In this document: positions 43,485 through 53,002 of the stretch, in pieces
Position numbering within the stretch: the first letter of the stretch is position 1
Layout: each line of letters starts with the position of its first letter
NCBI GenBank assembly: GCA_041395725.1
Contig: JAWKZW010000001.1
Location: 1,302,001-1,366,000, forward strand
Reading direction: 5' to 3'
Length of the DNA: 64,000 nt
Source of the DNA: Gammaproteobacteria bacterium
GTDB lineage: Bacteria; Pseudomonadota; Gammaproteobacteria; Pseudomonadales; Pseudohongiellaceae
Position numbers and translations under genes: made by a program
Notes under the pieces: model-generated
Seen by the model: only the letters and a program-made list of their open reading frames with translations
Databases searched by the model: none
What the model was told of the DNA's origin: nothing

Positions 43485-44792
43485 ATGACTGAGCCAGGTG
43501 GTCAAACGCCGGCAGACAGGGCCGAGCTGTTGCTATCCACCTATGCTCCCTATTGCTATGGTGCCGTCTGCCTGCTCTGGCTGCTGGCGATCAGCAATCT
43601 TATGATCGCGGATGTCTGGGATGAATCCAACGCACTCCTGCTGTTGGCGTCTGAGCCGGTCAAAAGCGCCAGCGCCATCGAGGCCACGCTGATGATCTGG
43701 CTGCAGAAGCTGCCACTGGACATGTACAGGCCGCTGCCCAACACCCTGATTCTGGTGCTGGGGAAACTGTTCGACGGCAACTTCGTTCTGCTGCGGCTGA
43801 CAAATGCGGCACTGGTGGCCGGCGGAATCGGATTACTGACTTCCTCTCTGGCCGCCCTGAATGCAAACAGGCCACGACAGTTTCTTTTTTTCGTGGTGGC
43901 ACTGTTCTCCTCCTCGGCGCTGATCACTTCCACCTGGTTTTCCAATCTCTACGATGCCGCGTGTCTGTTTTTCATCGCACTTTCTGTGTGGGCTTATTGT
44001 CGAAGGCATCCGGTGCTTTTTTGCGCAGCCATGGTATTGGCCATTTTCAGTAAAGAAAGTTATCTACTGGTTGTTCCATTTCTGATTCTGCTGTTTCTTA
44101 AGGACGACTATCGGGACAGAAGGCTTATCCTGGTTTTCACCCTGCTGTTTGTCTCTTTTTCAATCTGCTACTGGCTGCTGCGCCAGAACGCCGTTTCCCT
44201 GGGTTCCGAACAGGACATCCATAGCTTCGATTTTGCCAGCCTGACCGCGTCGACCCTGAGCCTGTTGGCCGGCTTCGTGTTCCAGTTCAACAAGTTTTCA
44301 CTTTACGGCCCGGTTTTCTGGTTGGGGCTCGCCGTGCTGGCAGTTTCCCTTGCCGCCGTCAAGGATCGCCTCTCGGTACTGGCAGTGCTTGCGATGCTGG
44401 CCATGAGTGCGGTCGTTTACTGGGGCATGTTTGGATTCCAGGATGGCCGCGTCCACAGCTACCTCAACTTTGTCGGTCGCCTCTACCTGCTGCCTTACAG
44501 CCTCTTTCTGCTGCTAGTCTGCAAAGAAGCGAGTTGGCGAGTGGTACTGCTGGTAGCCTGTGTCGGCGCGTGGGGATTCGTTGCAACCTACCGCGACTAT
44601 GCCGTATTTCAACACACTTATCGGGAGATCTATGAACTGGCCCGGGAGGCGGACGACAGGCTGATTGTTCACTACCCGGAAAAGCAGCTGGACGATGCCG
44701 AACGGAATCTGACCATCGGCGACTTCCCCGCTGCTGAACTTCATATCGATACCAGGCAGGGCGGGCTTACCCGCCACAACCAGTCTCGGTAG
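43485..44792 (+). CDS. Polytopic membrane protein, possible GT-C-type glycosyltransferase
   Basis: 435 residues with about ten hydrophobic segments (YCYGAVCLLWLLAISNLMI, FLFFVVALFSSSALITSTW, LILVFTLLFVSFSICYWLL and others). An acidic DVWDES pair lies in the first periplasmic loop, as in GT-C enzymes that use polyprenyl-phosphate sugars, and RPLPNTLILVLGKLF follows. The C-terminal 60 residues are soluble. No sequence family is certain. ATG at 43485. A 31-bp repeat motif begins 12 bp after its stop. Confidence 0.7.
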   Translation: MTEPGGQTPADRAELLLSTYAPYCYGAVCLLWLLAISNLMIADVWDESNALLLLASEPVKSASAIEATLMIWLQKLPLDMYRPLPNTLILVLGKLFDGNFVLLRLTNAALVAGGIGLLTSSLAALNANRPRQFLFFVVALFSSSALITSTWFSNLYDAACLFFIALSVWAYCRRHPVLFCAAMVLAIFSKESYLLVVPFLILLFLKDDYRDRRLILVFTLLFVSFSICYWLLRQNAVSLGSEQDIHSFDFASLTASTLSLLAGFVFQFNKFSLYGPVFWLGLAVLAVSLAAVKDRLSVLAVLAMLAMSAVVYWGMFGFQDGRVHSYLNFVGRLYLLPYSLFLLLVCKEASWRVVLLVACVGAWGFVATYRDYAVFQHTYREIYELAREADDRLIVHYPEKQLDDAERNLTIGDFPAAELHIDTRQGGLTRHNQSR

Positions 44793-44803
44793 TTAGTACT
44801 TTA

Positions 44804-44834
44804 GGAACCTCTGGTTATTTACCACAATACTTTG
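44804..44834 (+). repeat. Solitary 31-bp TIR-like motif
   Basis: Matches the left end of the element at 51089 at most positions (core CCTCTG, TTACCACAAT). It follows the membrane-protein gene and precedes the convergent rlmJ. Further on, CTGCAGAC and GTCTGCAG (about 44872-44904) form a small dyad. No inverted partner was found. Confidence 0.65.
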
Positions 44835-44914
44835 GCCTCCGGGGCGGGCCCTGCGGATTCCGCTGCAGACTCTGGCCATGTCAGGCCTGCCTGGGCGTCT
44901 GCAGGCGGCACACC

Positions 44915-45718
44915 TCACTGGACATCGAATCGGCCACCCAGCTGTTGTGATACCTGGCCCAGAATTTCCCGCAGTTGCCGGGCAAGCAACCAGGGGGGGT
45001 TGATGATAAACATGCCGGTGGCATTCATGCCCCCAGCCCTGGGATTTCTGTCCACGGACAATTCAACACGCAGGGACTTTTCGCCGCCGAGATTCGCAAG
45101 TTGATTCAACATGGACTCCGGGTCGTGTGTAGCCACCAGGGGGTACCAGATTCCATAGACGGCATGGGGCATGCGCCGCAGGCCTTCAGCCACCCCGGTC
45201 ACCACCCGCTGATAGTCGGAGTCCAGCTCGTAGGACGGGTCGATCAGAATCAGCGCGCGGGCATTCTGAACCGGCAGCTGCGACTTCAACGCCCCGAACC
45301 CGTCTTCTTTCAGAGCGCGAACGCGCCGATCCCTGGCGAACAGGCCAGCCAGCTTTGGAAACTCTGTCGAGTGCATTTCATACAGTCGCAGTTCATCCTG
45401 TCTGCGCAATAACCTGGCGGCGATCAAGGGTGAACCGGGATACTGGTTGCAAGCAAGAAACGGACCCAGCAGCCTGCAGAACGCTTCCGCCTCCTGTGGC
45501 AGGGCGGCCAGATCAAGTGCCCCGACGCCGTCTCTGAATTCCCCGGTCTTACGACTCATCGCATTGTCCAGGTCATAGAGCCCCGCGCCGGCATGTGTGT
45601 CGATGTAACGGATCGGTGCCGGCTTGGTTTTCAGATACTCGATGATCTGAACCAGAACCAGGTGCTTTAACAGATCGGCAAAATTCCCGGCATGAAAGCC
45701 GTGGCGATAACTAAGCAT
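44915..45718 (-). CDS. rlmJ: 23S rRNA m6A2030 methyltransferase RlmJ
   Basis: 267 residues. MLSYRHGFHAGNFADLLKHLVL is the diagnostic start, RYIDTHAGAGLYDL the SAM site and LILIDPSYELDSDY the DPPY-type catalytic motif. It methylates A2030 of 23S rRNA. Located 15 bp after the MazG-like gene on the same strand. Confidence 0.95.
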   Translation of the reverse strand: MLSYRHGFHAGNFADLLKHLVLVQIIEYLKTKPAPIRYIDTHAGAGLYDLDNAMSRKTGEFRDGVGALDLAALPQEAEAFCRLLGPFLACNQYPGSPLIAARLLRRQDELRLYEMHSTEFPKLAGLFARDRRVRALKEDGFGALKSQLPVQNARALILIDPSYELDSDYQRVVTGVAEGLRRMPHAVYGIWYPLVATHDPESMLNQLANLGGEKSLRVELSVDRNPRAGGMNATGMFIINPPWLLARQLREILGQVSQQLGGRFDVQ

Positions 45719-45733
45719 GGGCGCCAGGGATCC

Positions 45734-46087
45734 CTAGTACTCGGTGTATTTGCGTGCGCTGCCGCGCACCTGGTCGGCGGGGTACTTTTCTCCATTACGG
45801 ATCAGTTTGGCCTGCGCCGCCTGCAGCAGATCTATACCCAGCCGGTCAGACAGCTGAAGGCTATAGAGGAGAATATCAGCAAGTTCCTCGGCCACCCGGG
45901 CCCGGGTCTGTTCATCCGCCTCGCGGGTCTGCTGTTCAGTCTGCCACTGAAATATCTCCAGCAATTCGGCCGCTTCCACTGCCAGCGCCATGGACAGGTT
46001 CTTGGGGGAGTGGAACTGCTCCCAGTCCCTTGCCCTGGCGAAATCCGCGAGCTGCTGCCGTAATTCCTGTAATTCGCTATGTGCCAT
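45734..46087 (-). CDS. MazG-like nucleotide pyrophosphohydrolase
   Basis: 117 residues from the ATG at 46087; a longer open frame to 46348 is antisense to the pseudogene. WEQFHSPKNLSMALAVEAAELLEIFQW and EELADILLYSLQLSDRLGIDL carry the acidic EExxE/ExxD metal ligands of the all-alpha NTP pyrophosphatase family (RS21-C6/MazG-like). It probably removes non-canonical dNTPs. Upstream of rlmJ, likely co-transcribed. Confidence 0.9.
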   Translation of the reverse strand: MAHSELQELRQQLADFARARDWEQFHSPKNLSMALAVEAAELLEIFQWQTEQQTREADEQTRARVAEELADILLYSLQLSDRLGIDLLQAAQAKLIRNGEKYPADQVRGSARKYTEY

Positions 46088-46205
46088 AAAATCAGATCGG
46101 AGCCGCCGGTTAGAGTGGGCAAAAGGTATCCCCGTTGTGAGGCAATGTCCAGCGCACGAAGTTGCCCTGGGAGTCGGGGCCCCGGACGATTGCCGCCTCC
46201 GGTGA

Positions 46206-47506
46206 GACTCCCGGCTTAACTGCCCGGTACCCTTTGACCAGGCAGATATTATTGCGCTGCCAGGCGGCAGCGGACCCGTACTGTCAGGTGACGGGTCCGT
46301 GCTGGCATTGATAGGGCCCGCCACCTTCACCAATGTACCGGGCGGCACCTGTCCTCAGTTACTGGTGGCCGATCTGACAACAGGCAATATCTCGGTCGCT
46401 TCACTGACTCCTGCCAGAGAGCCGGCACGGTACCTGCCGGAAGCGCTGGCCCTGTCTGCCAATGGCCGCTTTCTGGCCTTCGTGAGCGAGCAAACTGAAC
46501 TGGTTGAGTCCGACACTATCGGTGTGGCCGATGTGTTCGACAAGGATCTGTTCACAGGCCTGTTGTCCCGCATTCCTGTGCCAGGGGCGGACCAGGCGGG
46601 CACCGTGCCGGGCAATTCCCCCCAGCTGTCCTTCGATGGAGAAATGCTGATTTACCAGTACGGTTCGGTGGAAACCGTCCTGGCCCTGCTCGTGGATGAC
46701 CATGTTCACACACTGCAGGGCGGCCCGGCGACGATGTTTTTGTCACCATTACCAGTGAGATCATCCAGGAAAGCTGGAATGATGGGTATGATATTGTCGC
46801 CATTCTTTTTGCCAACTCCTATACGTTACCGGCTAACGTAGAAGCACTGGCCCACGTCGGCTATAACAATTTCACCGGCATCGGCAATTCTCTGGACAAC
46901 CGCTTTCTTGGTCAGGACGGCGATGACACCTGGTTCAGGGGTAACGGACTTGACATTCTGACCTTCGAAGCCCTCTACGAAGAGGTTGCAATTACCAGAG
47001 ACGGTGATACCTGGTCTCTGGCACACGCGGCGGCGGAAATGGATACCATCACAGATGTGGAACAGATCGAGTTTGATGGTGTCGCGCTCGTACTGCCTTT
47101 TGATACCAGTGCCAGGTTGGCCTTTTTTCTGCTGTATATCGCGCTGAATGAACAGCCGGGTCCGGCTTCAGTGGCTATCTGGATGGCGGACTTTGATCAG
47201 GGAATGAGCACAGTGCAGGTGGCTCAGCTTGCTTTGGACTATTATGCATCCAGCGGTGTTCCCGACAGCGCACTGGTCAGTGTGTTGTGGATGAACCTTG
47301 TCGGCACATCGATTGCGCAGCCCGATCTGGATAATCTCGTCAACCAGTTGCAAACAGGCGGTTTCACCCAGGCAGAACTTTTCGCCGCTGCGGCGGAACA
47401 TCCTCTCAACCAGGAGCACATCGGGCCACTTATCGCGGTGGGTATTTTATATCAGGCGGTATATTTTGACTGGAACAGTGATTCCTGGGAATCATTTGGA
47501 GTGTGA
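46206..47506 (+). pseudogene. Frameshifted, 5'-truncated beta-propeller / RTX-like / DUF4214-like protein
   Basis: From 46206 one frame reads LSGDGSVLALIG and LALSANGRFLAFVSEQTELVESDTIGVADVFDKDLFTG, which is PD40/WD40-type beta-propeller wording. Near 46735 the frame changes; the continuation (DDVFVTITSEIIQESW) reaches a calcium-binding-like segment GIGNSLDNRFLGQDGDD and an alpha-helical end resembling DUF4214 (LLYIALNEQPGPASVAIWMADFDQGMSTVQVAQLALDYYASSG), stopping at 47506. No start or signal peptide precedes the first frame (TGA at 46203). It looks like the remains of a large exported protein. Confidence 0.72.
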
Positions 47507-48158
47507 TATCGATCGATGCAAAGTCTGCGTCCTATTAGATGGACCAGCGCCTGGAGTCAGGCCTATGCGCTGGGAGCTGGAACCTGACGATTGACAATGG
47601 ACAGCCTGATCTGAAGTTCCCTGGCAGACCCCCGCCCGCATTACCCAAATAGCCCTACGTTTAACGGGGTTAAAATCCGCGCTTGCTGAAGAATTACTCC
47701 TCCAAGCCAGCATTATCTAACCATAAGGTATACATTGAATGCTTCATCTTGGGTCATTTTTTCCCGCTATATCTCCCAAATTCCGCATCAATAGGATGCG
47801 ACCTTTGACCTTTTATGTAGCGCTTTCACCCAGACCAGATACTGTGCAAAGAGGTCAAGAAACATCTTCAGACTGAATCAGACCAGGTCAGTGCCAGCCT
47901 GAGCGCCTTTCTGCTATCCAATGAGTGTTGATTTTTCCCCCGAAGAATAAACCGCAATACGACGGAAATTCCAGCTGTATACAAGGCTTCGTCTACTCAT
48001 TGGCGGATGAAGGGATGTCGGTTGCTACCGTAGTGAAAATCGCAACATCCCGGATCAGCCAAATCATCCAATAGTCTGCAAAGGCTCTATTGGCATGAAA
48101 AATGCTCCTGACACCTCTGAATTATTTTAAGAGGTCCGTTCTGGGCTACTGGTAATAA
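47507..48158. other. 650-bp gap without recognised gene
   Basis: AT-richer than its surroundings, with stop codons frequent in all frames and no clear repeat. It presumably contains the promoter of the TonB-dependent receptor gene. Confidence 0.5.
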
Positions 48159-48173
48159 ATGGGGCACTTTGTC

Positions 48174-50951
48174 ATGTATGAATTAAAGAATCGCTGTTTA
48201 CGAAACTGCGCAGCCTTAACAGGCTTCGCCAGTTCGTTATTATTCACCGGCATAGCGCAGGCGCAGCTACCGCCTCAGGGTGAGAATATAGAATCAATAG
48301 TCATTACGGGGTCACGTATCGCACGCGATGGTTATAACGCACCCACTCCTGTCTCGGTATTGTCCACAGAGGATATTGACGCGGAGGCACCTGCCAGTAT
48401 CGCTGAATTCGCCATGACATTGCCTTCGATTCAGGGCAGTACAACAGCAACGACCAATTCCGGGTCTTTGAGCAATGGTCAATCGGGCATCGCCGCGCTG
48501 AATCTGCGCGCCCTGGGCACAGGCCGGACTCTGGTATTGTTCGACGGCCAGCGGTCCGTTGCGTCGTCTTCAGTGGGGCAGGTTGATACCAATACCTTTC
48601 CACAGTCATTGATCGAGCGTGTTGAAGTGGTATCAGGCGGGGCATCTTCTGCCTATGGTTCTGATGCGATAGCCGGGGTTGTCAACTTTATCCTGGATAA
48701 AGACTTCACAGGCGTCACAACAGCGATTGAATACGGCGAAGTATCCGAGTACGGTGCAGGCAACGAGCGCCTGGAATTTACTGCAGGCAGCGACTTTGCC
48801 GATGGCAAAGGGCACCTCTTGTTCAGTACCGAGTATTTTGATCAGCAGGGTATTCGCGATACAGACGCTGACTGGCAGAAGGTGGGTCACGTAGGCATCG
48901 TCAACCCGGATAAGAGTCCGGGGGCACCTTATTTTTATGTGGGTGAGAACATCGGCATCAGCGGTTACACCCCTGGCGGCTTGATCGTTGATACGGCACT
49001 GAAAGGAACCTATTTCGGCGAGGGTGGCCAAATAGGTCAACTCCAATACGGTGAAGTCTCCAACCTGTGGATGATTGGTGGTGACTGGCGTTACGCACAA
49101 TCCTCTATCCTGGGCACAAACTCTCTGCAAGCCGACTCTACCCGGAAGAGTGTGTTCGGGCGAGCCAGCTGGGAACTGACACCCGATATAGAAATATTCG
49201 CCCAGGGTTCGTGGGCCGGCTATGAAGGGGACAGTGATTACATACGCCCCACAGACCGAAACCGGCGCATTCAGATTGATAACGCCTTCCTGCCGCAGGC
49301 TATTCGTGATCAGATGATAGCGGAAGGTATTACCAGCTTTCGCCTGAGCAGCGCACGGCAGGATATTCCATTGTCTGGCGCCAACAACAGGCGTGCGACG
49401 AGTCGCTTCGTTGTTGGTGCGGACGGCTCCTTCGACATGGCCGGTAAGAATTTCCAATGGAATACCTACTACCAGACCGGCCTTACGGATACCGATGAGC
49501 ACCAGAATCCCACCTGGAATTTCGCAAATCTGGCTGCCGCCTCCGATGCTGTCTTCAACGACGACGGCGAGATCGTCTGCCGATCTGATGTCGCCGGCTG
49601 TGTCCCTCTGAATTCATTCGGTGTTGGCGTCGCCAGCCCGGAAGCGCTGGAATTTGTACTGGGACGACCGCGACGTGAGCAGGAGTTCACGCAGGATGTC
49701 GTTGCATTCAACATTACCAGCACCGACTTCGAGGGCTGGGCTGGAAACATCGGCCTGGCCGCTGGCTTCGAATGGCGAAGGGACGAGGTGGATGGTTTTG
49801 TAGATCCGAAGTATGCCAGTGGCTGGAAATACGGCAACTACAAGGTTACTACGGGTCAGCAGACTGTCAGAGAGGCCTACGTAGAAGCTGTTGTGCCGTT
49901 ACTGGCAAGCCTGGAATTCAGCGGTGCGGCCCGTCGCACCGACTACAGTAACTCCGGCGGCGTGAACACCTGGAAGGCAGGCCTGAACTATTCACCCATC
50001 GACGACATCACCTTCCGATTAACGCAATCACGGGATATTCGTGCGCCCAACCTGAGCGAGTTGTTTGATGCGGGCACGGCACGCAGCAACTCGGTTGATA
50101 TCGGCGGTGCCTCGGTGCCCTTCATTCAGAACCTGCAGGGCACGCCAAGCGTAGGCCCTGAAGAGGCAGATGCGTTCGGATTCGGCGTTGTCTTGCAACC
50201 AAGCTTCCTGCCGGGATTTGCGACATCCATTGATTACTATGACATTGAAGTAGATGGTGTAATCGGTTTCCTTAGCGCGGAACAGGTAGCCAATGCCTGT
50301 TTCCTTTTCAACCAGCAGAACTATTGTGATCAACTACGCTACGACTCTGCGGGCGTCCTACAGTTCATCGATCTGAAATACGAGAATCTGACGTCCCTGG
50401 TGTCAGAGGGTGTGGATATCGAGGCCAGTTACGCAATGGACCTGGGCCCCGGTGAAATGAGCCTGCGCTTCATGACTACACATTACATGAGCAATGCCAC
50501 TGACGACGGTGTAACCGTGAGGGAACGGGCCGGCGAGAACACTGGAAGCACGCCTGACTGGGTTTATAGAGGTACTGCCCGCTACAGCGTGAACAACTTG
50601 TCCTTCGTTTTAACCGCCCGTGGGCATAGTGATGGCGTCATAGACAATCGCTGGATCGAATGCACTTCTGCCTGCCCAGTTTCAACCAATACGGACAACC
50701 GGACCATCAATGACAACAGTATTGATGGCCAGTGGTTCTTTGACGGCTACGCCTCATATGGTTTCGAAATGGCCGGCGGACAGGGTGAGTTCTTTGTTTC
50801 GGTTAAGAATCTGTTCGATACTGATCCCGAACTCGTTGCTTATCCGCTTAATCAAGGTTCAGAGAACCGGGCAGGTTATCAACCGGCTAACCGTCTCCTC
50901 AGCGATGTACTGGGCAGGAACTTTCGTATAGGAATGCGCTACGAGTTCTAG
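48174..50951 (+). CDS. TonB-dependent outer-membrane receptor
   Basis: About 925 residues. A signal peptide (MYELKNRCLRNCAALTGFASSLLFTGIAQAQ) is followed by IESIVITGSRIARDGYNAPTPVSVLS, the TonB-box/plug start. The plug includes NLRALGTGRTLVLFDGQRSV and ERVEVVSGGASSAYGSDAIAGVVNFIL; the barrel ends FRIGMRYEF with the terminal aromatic residue. An ATG at 48159 adds five residues. Receptors with this plug wording in proteobacteria often take up peptides or plant/algal compounds; the ligand is unknown. Followed by two hairpins and a MITE-like element before exported M20 genes. Confidence 0.93.
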   Translation: MYELKNRCLRNCAALTGFASSLLFTGIAQAQLPPQGENIESIVITGSRIARDGYNAPTPVSVLSTEDIDAEAPASIAEFAMTLPSIQGSTTATTNSGSLSNGQSGIAALNLRALGTGRTLVLFDGQRSVASSSVGQVDTNTFPQSLIERVEVVSGGASSAYGSDAIAGVVNFILDKDFTGVTTAIEYGEVSEYGAGNERLEFTAGSDFADGKGHLLFSTEYFDQQGIRDTDADWQKVGHVGIVNPDKSPGAPYFYVGENIGISGYTPGGLIVDTALKGTYFGEGGQIGQLQYGEVSNLWMIGGDWRYAQSSILGTNSLQADSTRKSVFGRASWELTPDIEIFAQGSWAGYEGDSDYIRPTDRNRRIQIDNAFLPQAIRDQMIAEGITSFRLSSARQDIPLSGANNRRATSRFVVGADGSFDMAGKNFQWNTYYQTGLTDTDEHQNPTWNFANLAAASDAVFNDDGEIVCRSDVAGCVPLNSFGVGVASPEALEFVLGRPRREQEFTQDVVAFNITSTDFEGWAGNIGLAAGFEWRRDEVDGFVDPKYASGWKYGNYKVTTGQQTVREAYVEAVVPLLASLEFSGAARRTDYSNSGGVNTWKAGLNYSPIDDITFRLTQSRDIRAPNLSELFDAGTARSNSVDIGGASVPFIQNLQGTPSVGPEEADAFGFGVVLQPSFLPGFATSIDYYDIEVDGVIGFLSAEQVANACFLFNQQNYCDQLRYDSAGVLQFIDLKYENLTSLVSEGVDIEASYAMDLGPGEMSLRFMTTHYMSNATDDGVTVRERAGENTGSTPDWVYRGTARYSVNNLSFVLTARGHSDGVIDNRWIECTSACPVSTNTDNRTINDNSIDGQWFFDGYASYGFEMAGGQGEFFVSVKNLFDTDPELVAYPLNQGSENRAGYQPANRLLSDVLGRNFRIGMRYEF

Positions 50952-50967
50952 AATTGGTTAAGAGAAC

Positions 50968-51028
50968 CACGGGAAAGAACCCGTGATACCCGGCGAGTTA
51001 GGTGCAGCAGAAATCTGCTGCACTTAAC
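50968..51028 (+). terminator. Two tandem hairpins after the receptor gene
   Basis: CACGGG-AAAGAA-CCCGTG (50968-50985) is followed by a longer dyad, GTGCAGCAGA/TCTGCTGCAC, within about 50997-51028. The second ends in CTTAACTCTTC rather than a pure U-tract. They lie 17 bp after the receptor stop and probably end its transcript. Confidence 0.65.
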
Positions 51029-51088
51029 TCTTCATCAACGGCCTCAAAAAGCTATTGATGACTTCCTTAGCAACCCAACCCAATCTAA

Positions 51089-51340
51089 GGAGCCTCTGAT
51101 TACTTACCACAATGCTCTGCGGGAGTCTGTCGGGCGCTACTGCCAAGCGTCGTGCGCAGGGAATCGTTACTCCCCTGCCAAAGGCGATAGCGACACGGTG
51201 GCGCCCGACAGGCTCCGCCAGGAGGAGCCTTCAGGAAAACCCGCTGGCTTCTTTGCACCGCCTTGACAGGCCGGCGCAATGGGCCTTGCCAGCGGACTCA
51301 TCTGACGGCCAGAGCAGTATGGTAAGCAATCAGCGGCTCC
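51089..51340. mobile_element. 252-bp MITE-like element with 31-bp terminal inverted repeats
   Basis: The left end (51089-51119) and right end (51310-51340, inverted) are 31 bp long with about four mismatches, and both are flanked by CTAA, a likely 4-bp target duplication. The interior has no gene but carries CTGTCGGGCGC/GCGCCCGACAG and CCGCTGGC/GCCAGCGG stems. Related solitary ends lie at 5631, 32162 and 44804. It is 32 bp upstream of the next start codon, so it forms that gene's leader. No transposase is in the window. Confidence 0.82.
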
Positions 51341-51372
51341 CTAAATTGATATTTATCAGGAGCAACTACTCA

Positions 51373-52995
51373 ATGTTCTATAGACCTTTCAAGAGGCCAT
51401 TTTCAAGCGTACTGGCGTCAGCTTCTGCGCTTTTTTTGACTGCACTTTTTTATGTTCAGACCGAGGCTGCGGATTATACGCCAGAACAGCGCATGTCGAT
51501 AAAGCAAGAGTTGATGTCTGCAATCGATGACCAGGCGAAACTCGCTCAGGTCATGAATGACATGATATTCAGCTTTGGCGAACTTGGCTTCCAGGAGTTT
51601 GAAACATCAAATTACCTGACTGGCATACTATCCGAAAACGGCTTTGAAGTTGCGCAGGGCATTTCTGGCATACCAACCGCCTGGATGGCGAGCTGGGGAC
51701 AAGGGGAGCCCGTAATTGCGTTAGGGTCTGATATTGACGGCATTCCCAAGTCTTCTCAGAAACCCGGTGTAGCCTACCAGGACCCTATTATCCCGGGAGC
51801 ACCAGGTCATGGAGAAGGGCATAACTCCGGGCAGGTGGTAAATATTCTTGCCGCCTTGACCGTCAAACGGTTTCTCGAAGAAAACGGATTACCTGGCACT
51901 ATTAAAATCTGGCCCGGGGTTGCAGAAGAACAGCTTGGCACCAAGGCCTACTACGTGCGCGACGGTTACTTTGATGATGTCGATGCCGTACTCTTCTCAC
52001 ATGTTTCCAATCAATTGGGCACGCGATGGGGAGGTGGCCGGGGTAACGGCCTGGTTTCAGTTCAATACGACTTTCATGGCGAAACCGCACACAGCGCAGG
52101 TGCTCCCTGGCGGGGTCGCAGCGCCGCTGACGCAGTCACGTTAATGGACATCGGCATGAATTTCCGCCGCGAACATTTGCGTTTATCTCAGCGGACTCAC
52201 TCCGTGGTAGTCGACGGTGGGGACCAGCCAAATGTTGTCCCGTCACTGGCCAGTATCTGGTACTACTTCAGGGAAACTGATTACGATCACATCAAGGAGT
52301 TATGGGATATTGGCAACGATATGGCACAAGGCGCCGCATTGATGACCAATACGACCTGGGACTCTACTGTACTTGGCACCGCCTGGCCGGGACACTTCAA
52401 TAAGTCTATCGCCGAACGGGCAACGGAACACGCTGATATGGTAGGAATGCCGGAATGGTCTGACGAGGACATCAAGCTTGCCAAAGCCGTGCAGGCGGAA
52501 ATCGGTGTACCCCAAGAAGGCCTGGTGACCGAAGTTCAGGAATTAACAGATCCGCCTGACCCGGCGAGAAATACCGGGGGCGGCTCCGACGACATTGGTG
52601 ATATATCCTGGCAGGTGCCGACAATCGTACAGGGCTATCCAGCGAACATTCCGAATCTGCCCGGCCACAACTGGGTAAATGCTATTGCTATGGCCACTCC
52701 AATTGCCCACAAAGGCATCGTGGCCGGTGCAAAAGTACAAGCGCTGACGCTTTTTGATTTGCTGACTGACGAAGCCCTGTTAGAAGATGCACAGACTTAC
52801 TTTCAGGAAGTGCAAACCAGGGATACTTCCTATATTCCCCTGCTACGTCCCGAGGATGAACCGGCTACTCACTTGAATACTGAAATCATGGAAGCTTTCA
52901 GACCAATGATGCGGGAGTATTACTATATTCCGGAGCAGTTCAACACCTACCTCGACCAGCTGGGTATCACCTATCCAACTGTTCGTGAACAGTAG
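51373..52995 (+). CDS. Exported M20-family amidohydrolase (AbgB-like)
   Basis: 540 residues from the ATG at 51373 with AGGAG ten bases upstream; an open frame from 51112 runs through the MITE and is not used. Signal peptide: FSSVLASASALFLTALFYVQTEAA. The enzyme part shows ALGSDIDGIP, PGHGEGHNSGQVVNILAALTVKRFL, IWPGVAEEQLGTKAYYVRDG, FSHVSNQLG and YDFHGETAHSAGAPWRGRSAADAV, close to p-aminobenzoyl-glutamate hydrolase subunit B and other M20D amidohydrolases. GHGEGHN replaces GHGCGHN at the metal site. It probably cleaves an N-acyl or peptide amide in the periplasm. Confidence 0.86.
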   Translation: MFYRPFKRPFSSVLASASALFLTALFYVQTEAADYTPEQRMSIKQELMSAIDDQAKLAQVMNDMIFSFGELGFQEFETSNYLTGILSENGFEVAQGISGIPTAWMASWGQGEPVIALGSDIDGIPKSSQKPGVAYQDPIIPGAPGHGEGHNSGQVVNILAALTVKRFLEENGLPGTIKIWPGVAEEQLGTKAYYVRDGYFDDVDAVLFSHVSNQLGTRWGGGRGNGLVSVQYDFHGETAHSAGAPWRGRSAADAVTLMDIGMNFRREHLRLSQRTHSVVVDGGDQPNVVPSLASIWYYFRETDYDHIKELWDIGNDMAQGAALMTNTTWDSTVLGTAWPGHFNKSIAERATEHADMVGMPEWSDEDIKLAKAVQAEIGVPQEGLVTEVQELTDPPDPARNTGGGSDDIGDISWQVPTIVQGYPANIPNLPGHNWVNAIAMATPIAHKGIVAGAKVQALTLFDLLTDEALLEDAQTYFQEVQTRDTSYIPLLRPEDEPATHLNTEIMEAFRPMMREYYYIPEQFNTYLDQLGITYPTVREQ

Positions 52996-53002
52996 TCTAA
53001 AG

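Noticed and set aside
46110..46283. Minus-strand stretch with protein-like wording (ICLVKGYRAVKPG, GNFVRWTLPHNG)
   Set aside because: About 58 open codons without a start codon, antisense to the 5' end of the pseudogene; could be a gene remnant but too little to call.
51112..51372. Longer start of the AbgB-like gene
   Set aside because: The extension lies inside the MITE-like element and removes the signal peptide from the N-terminus; 51373 has a good ribosome site.
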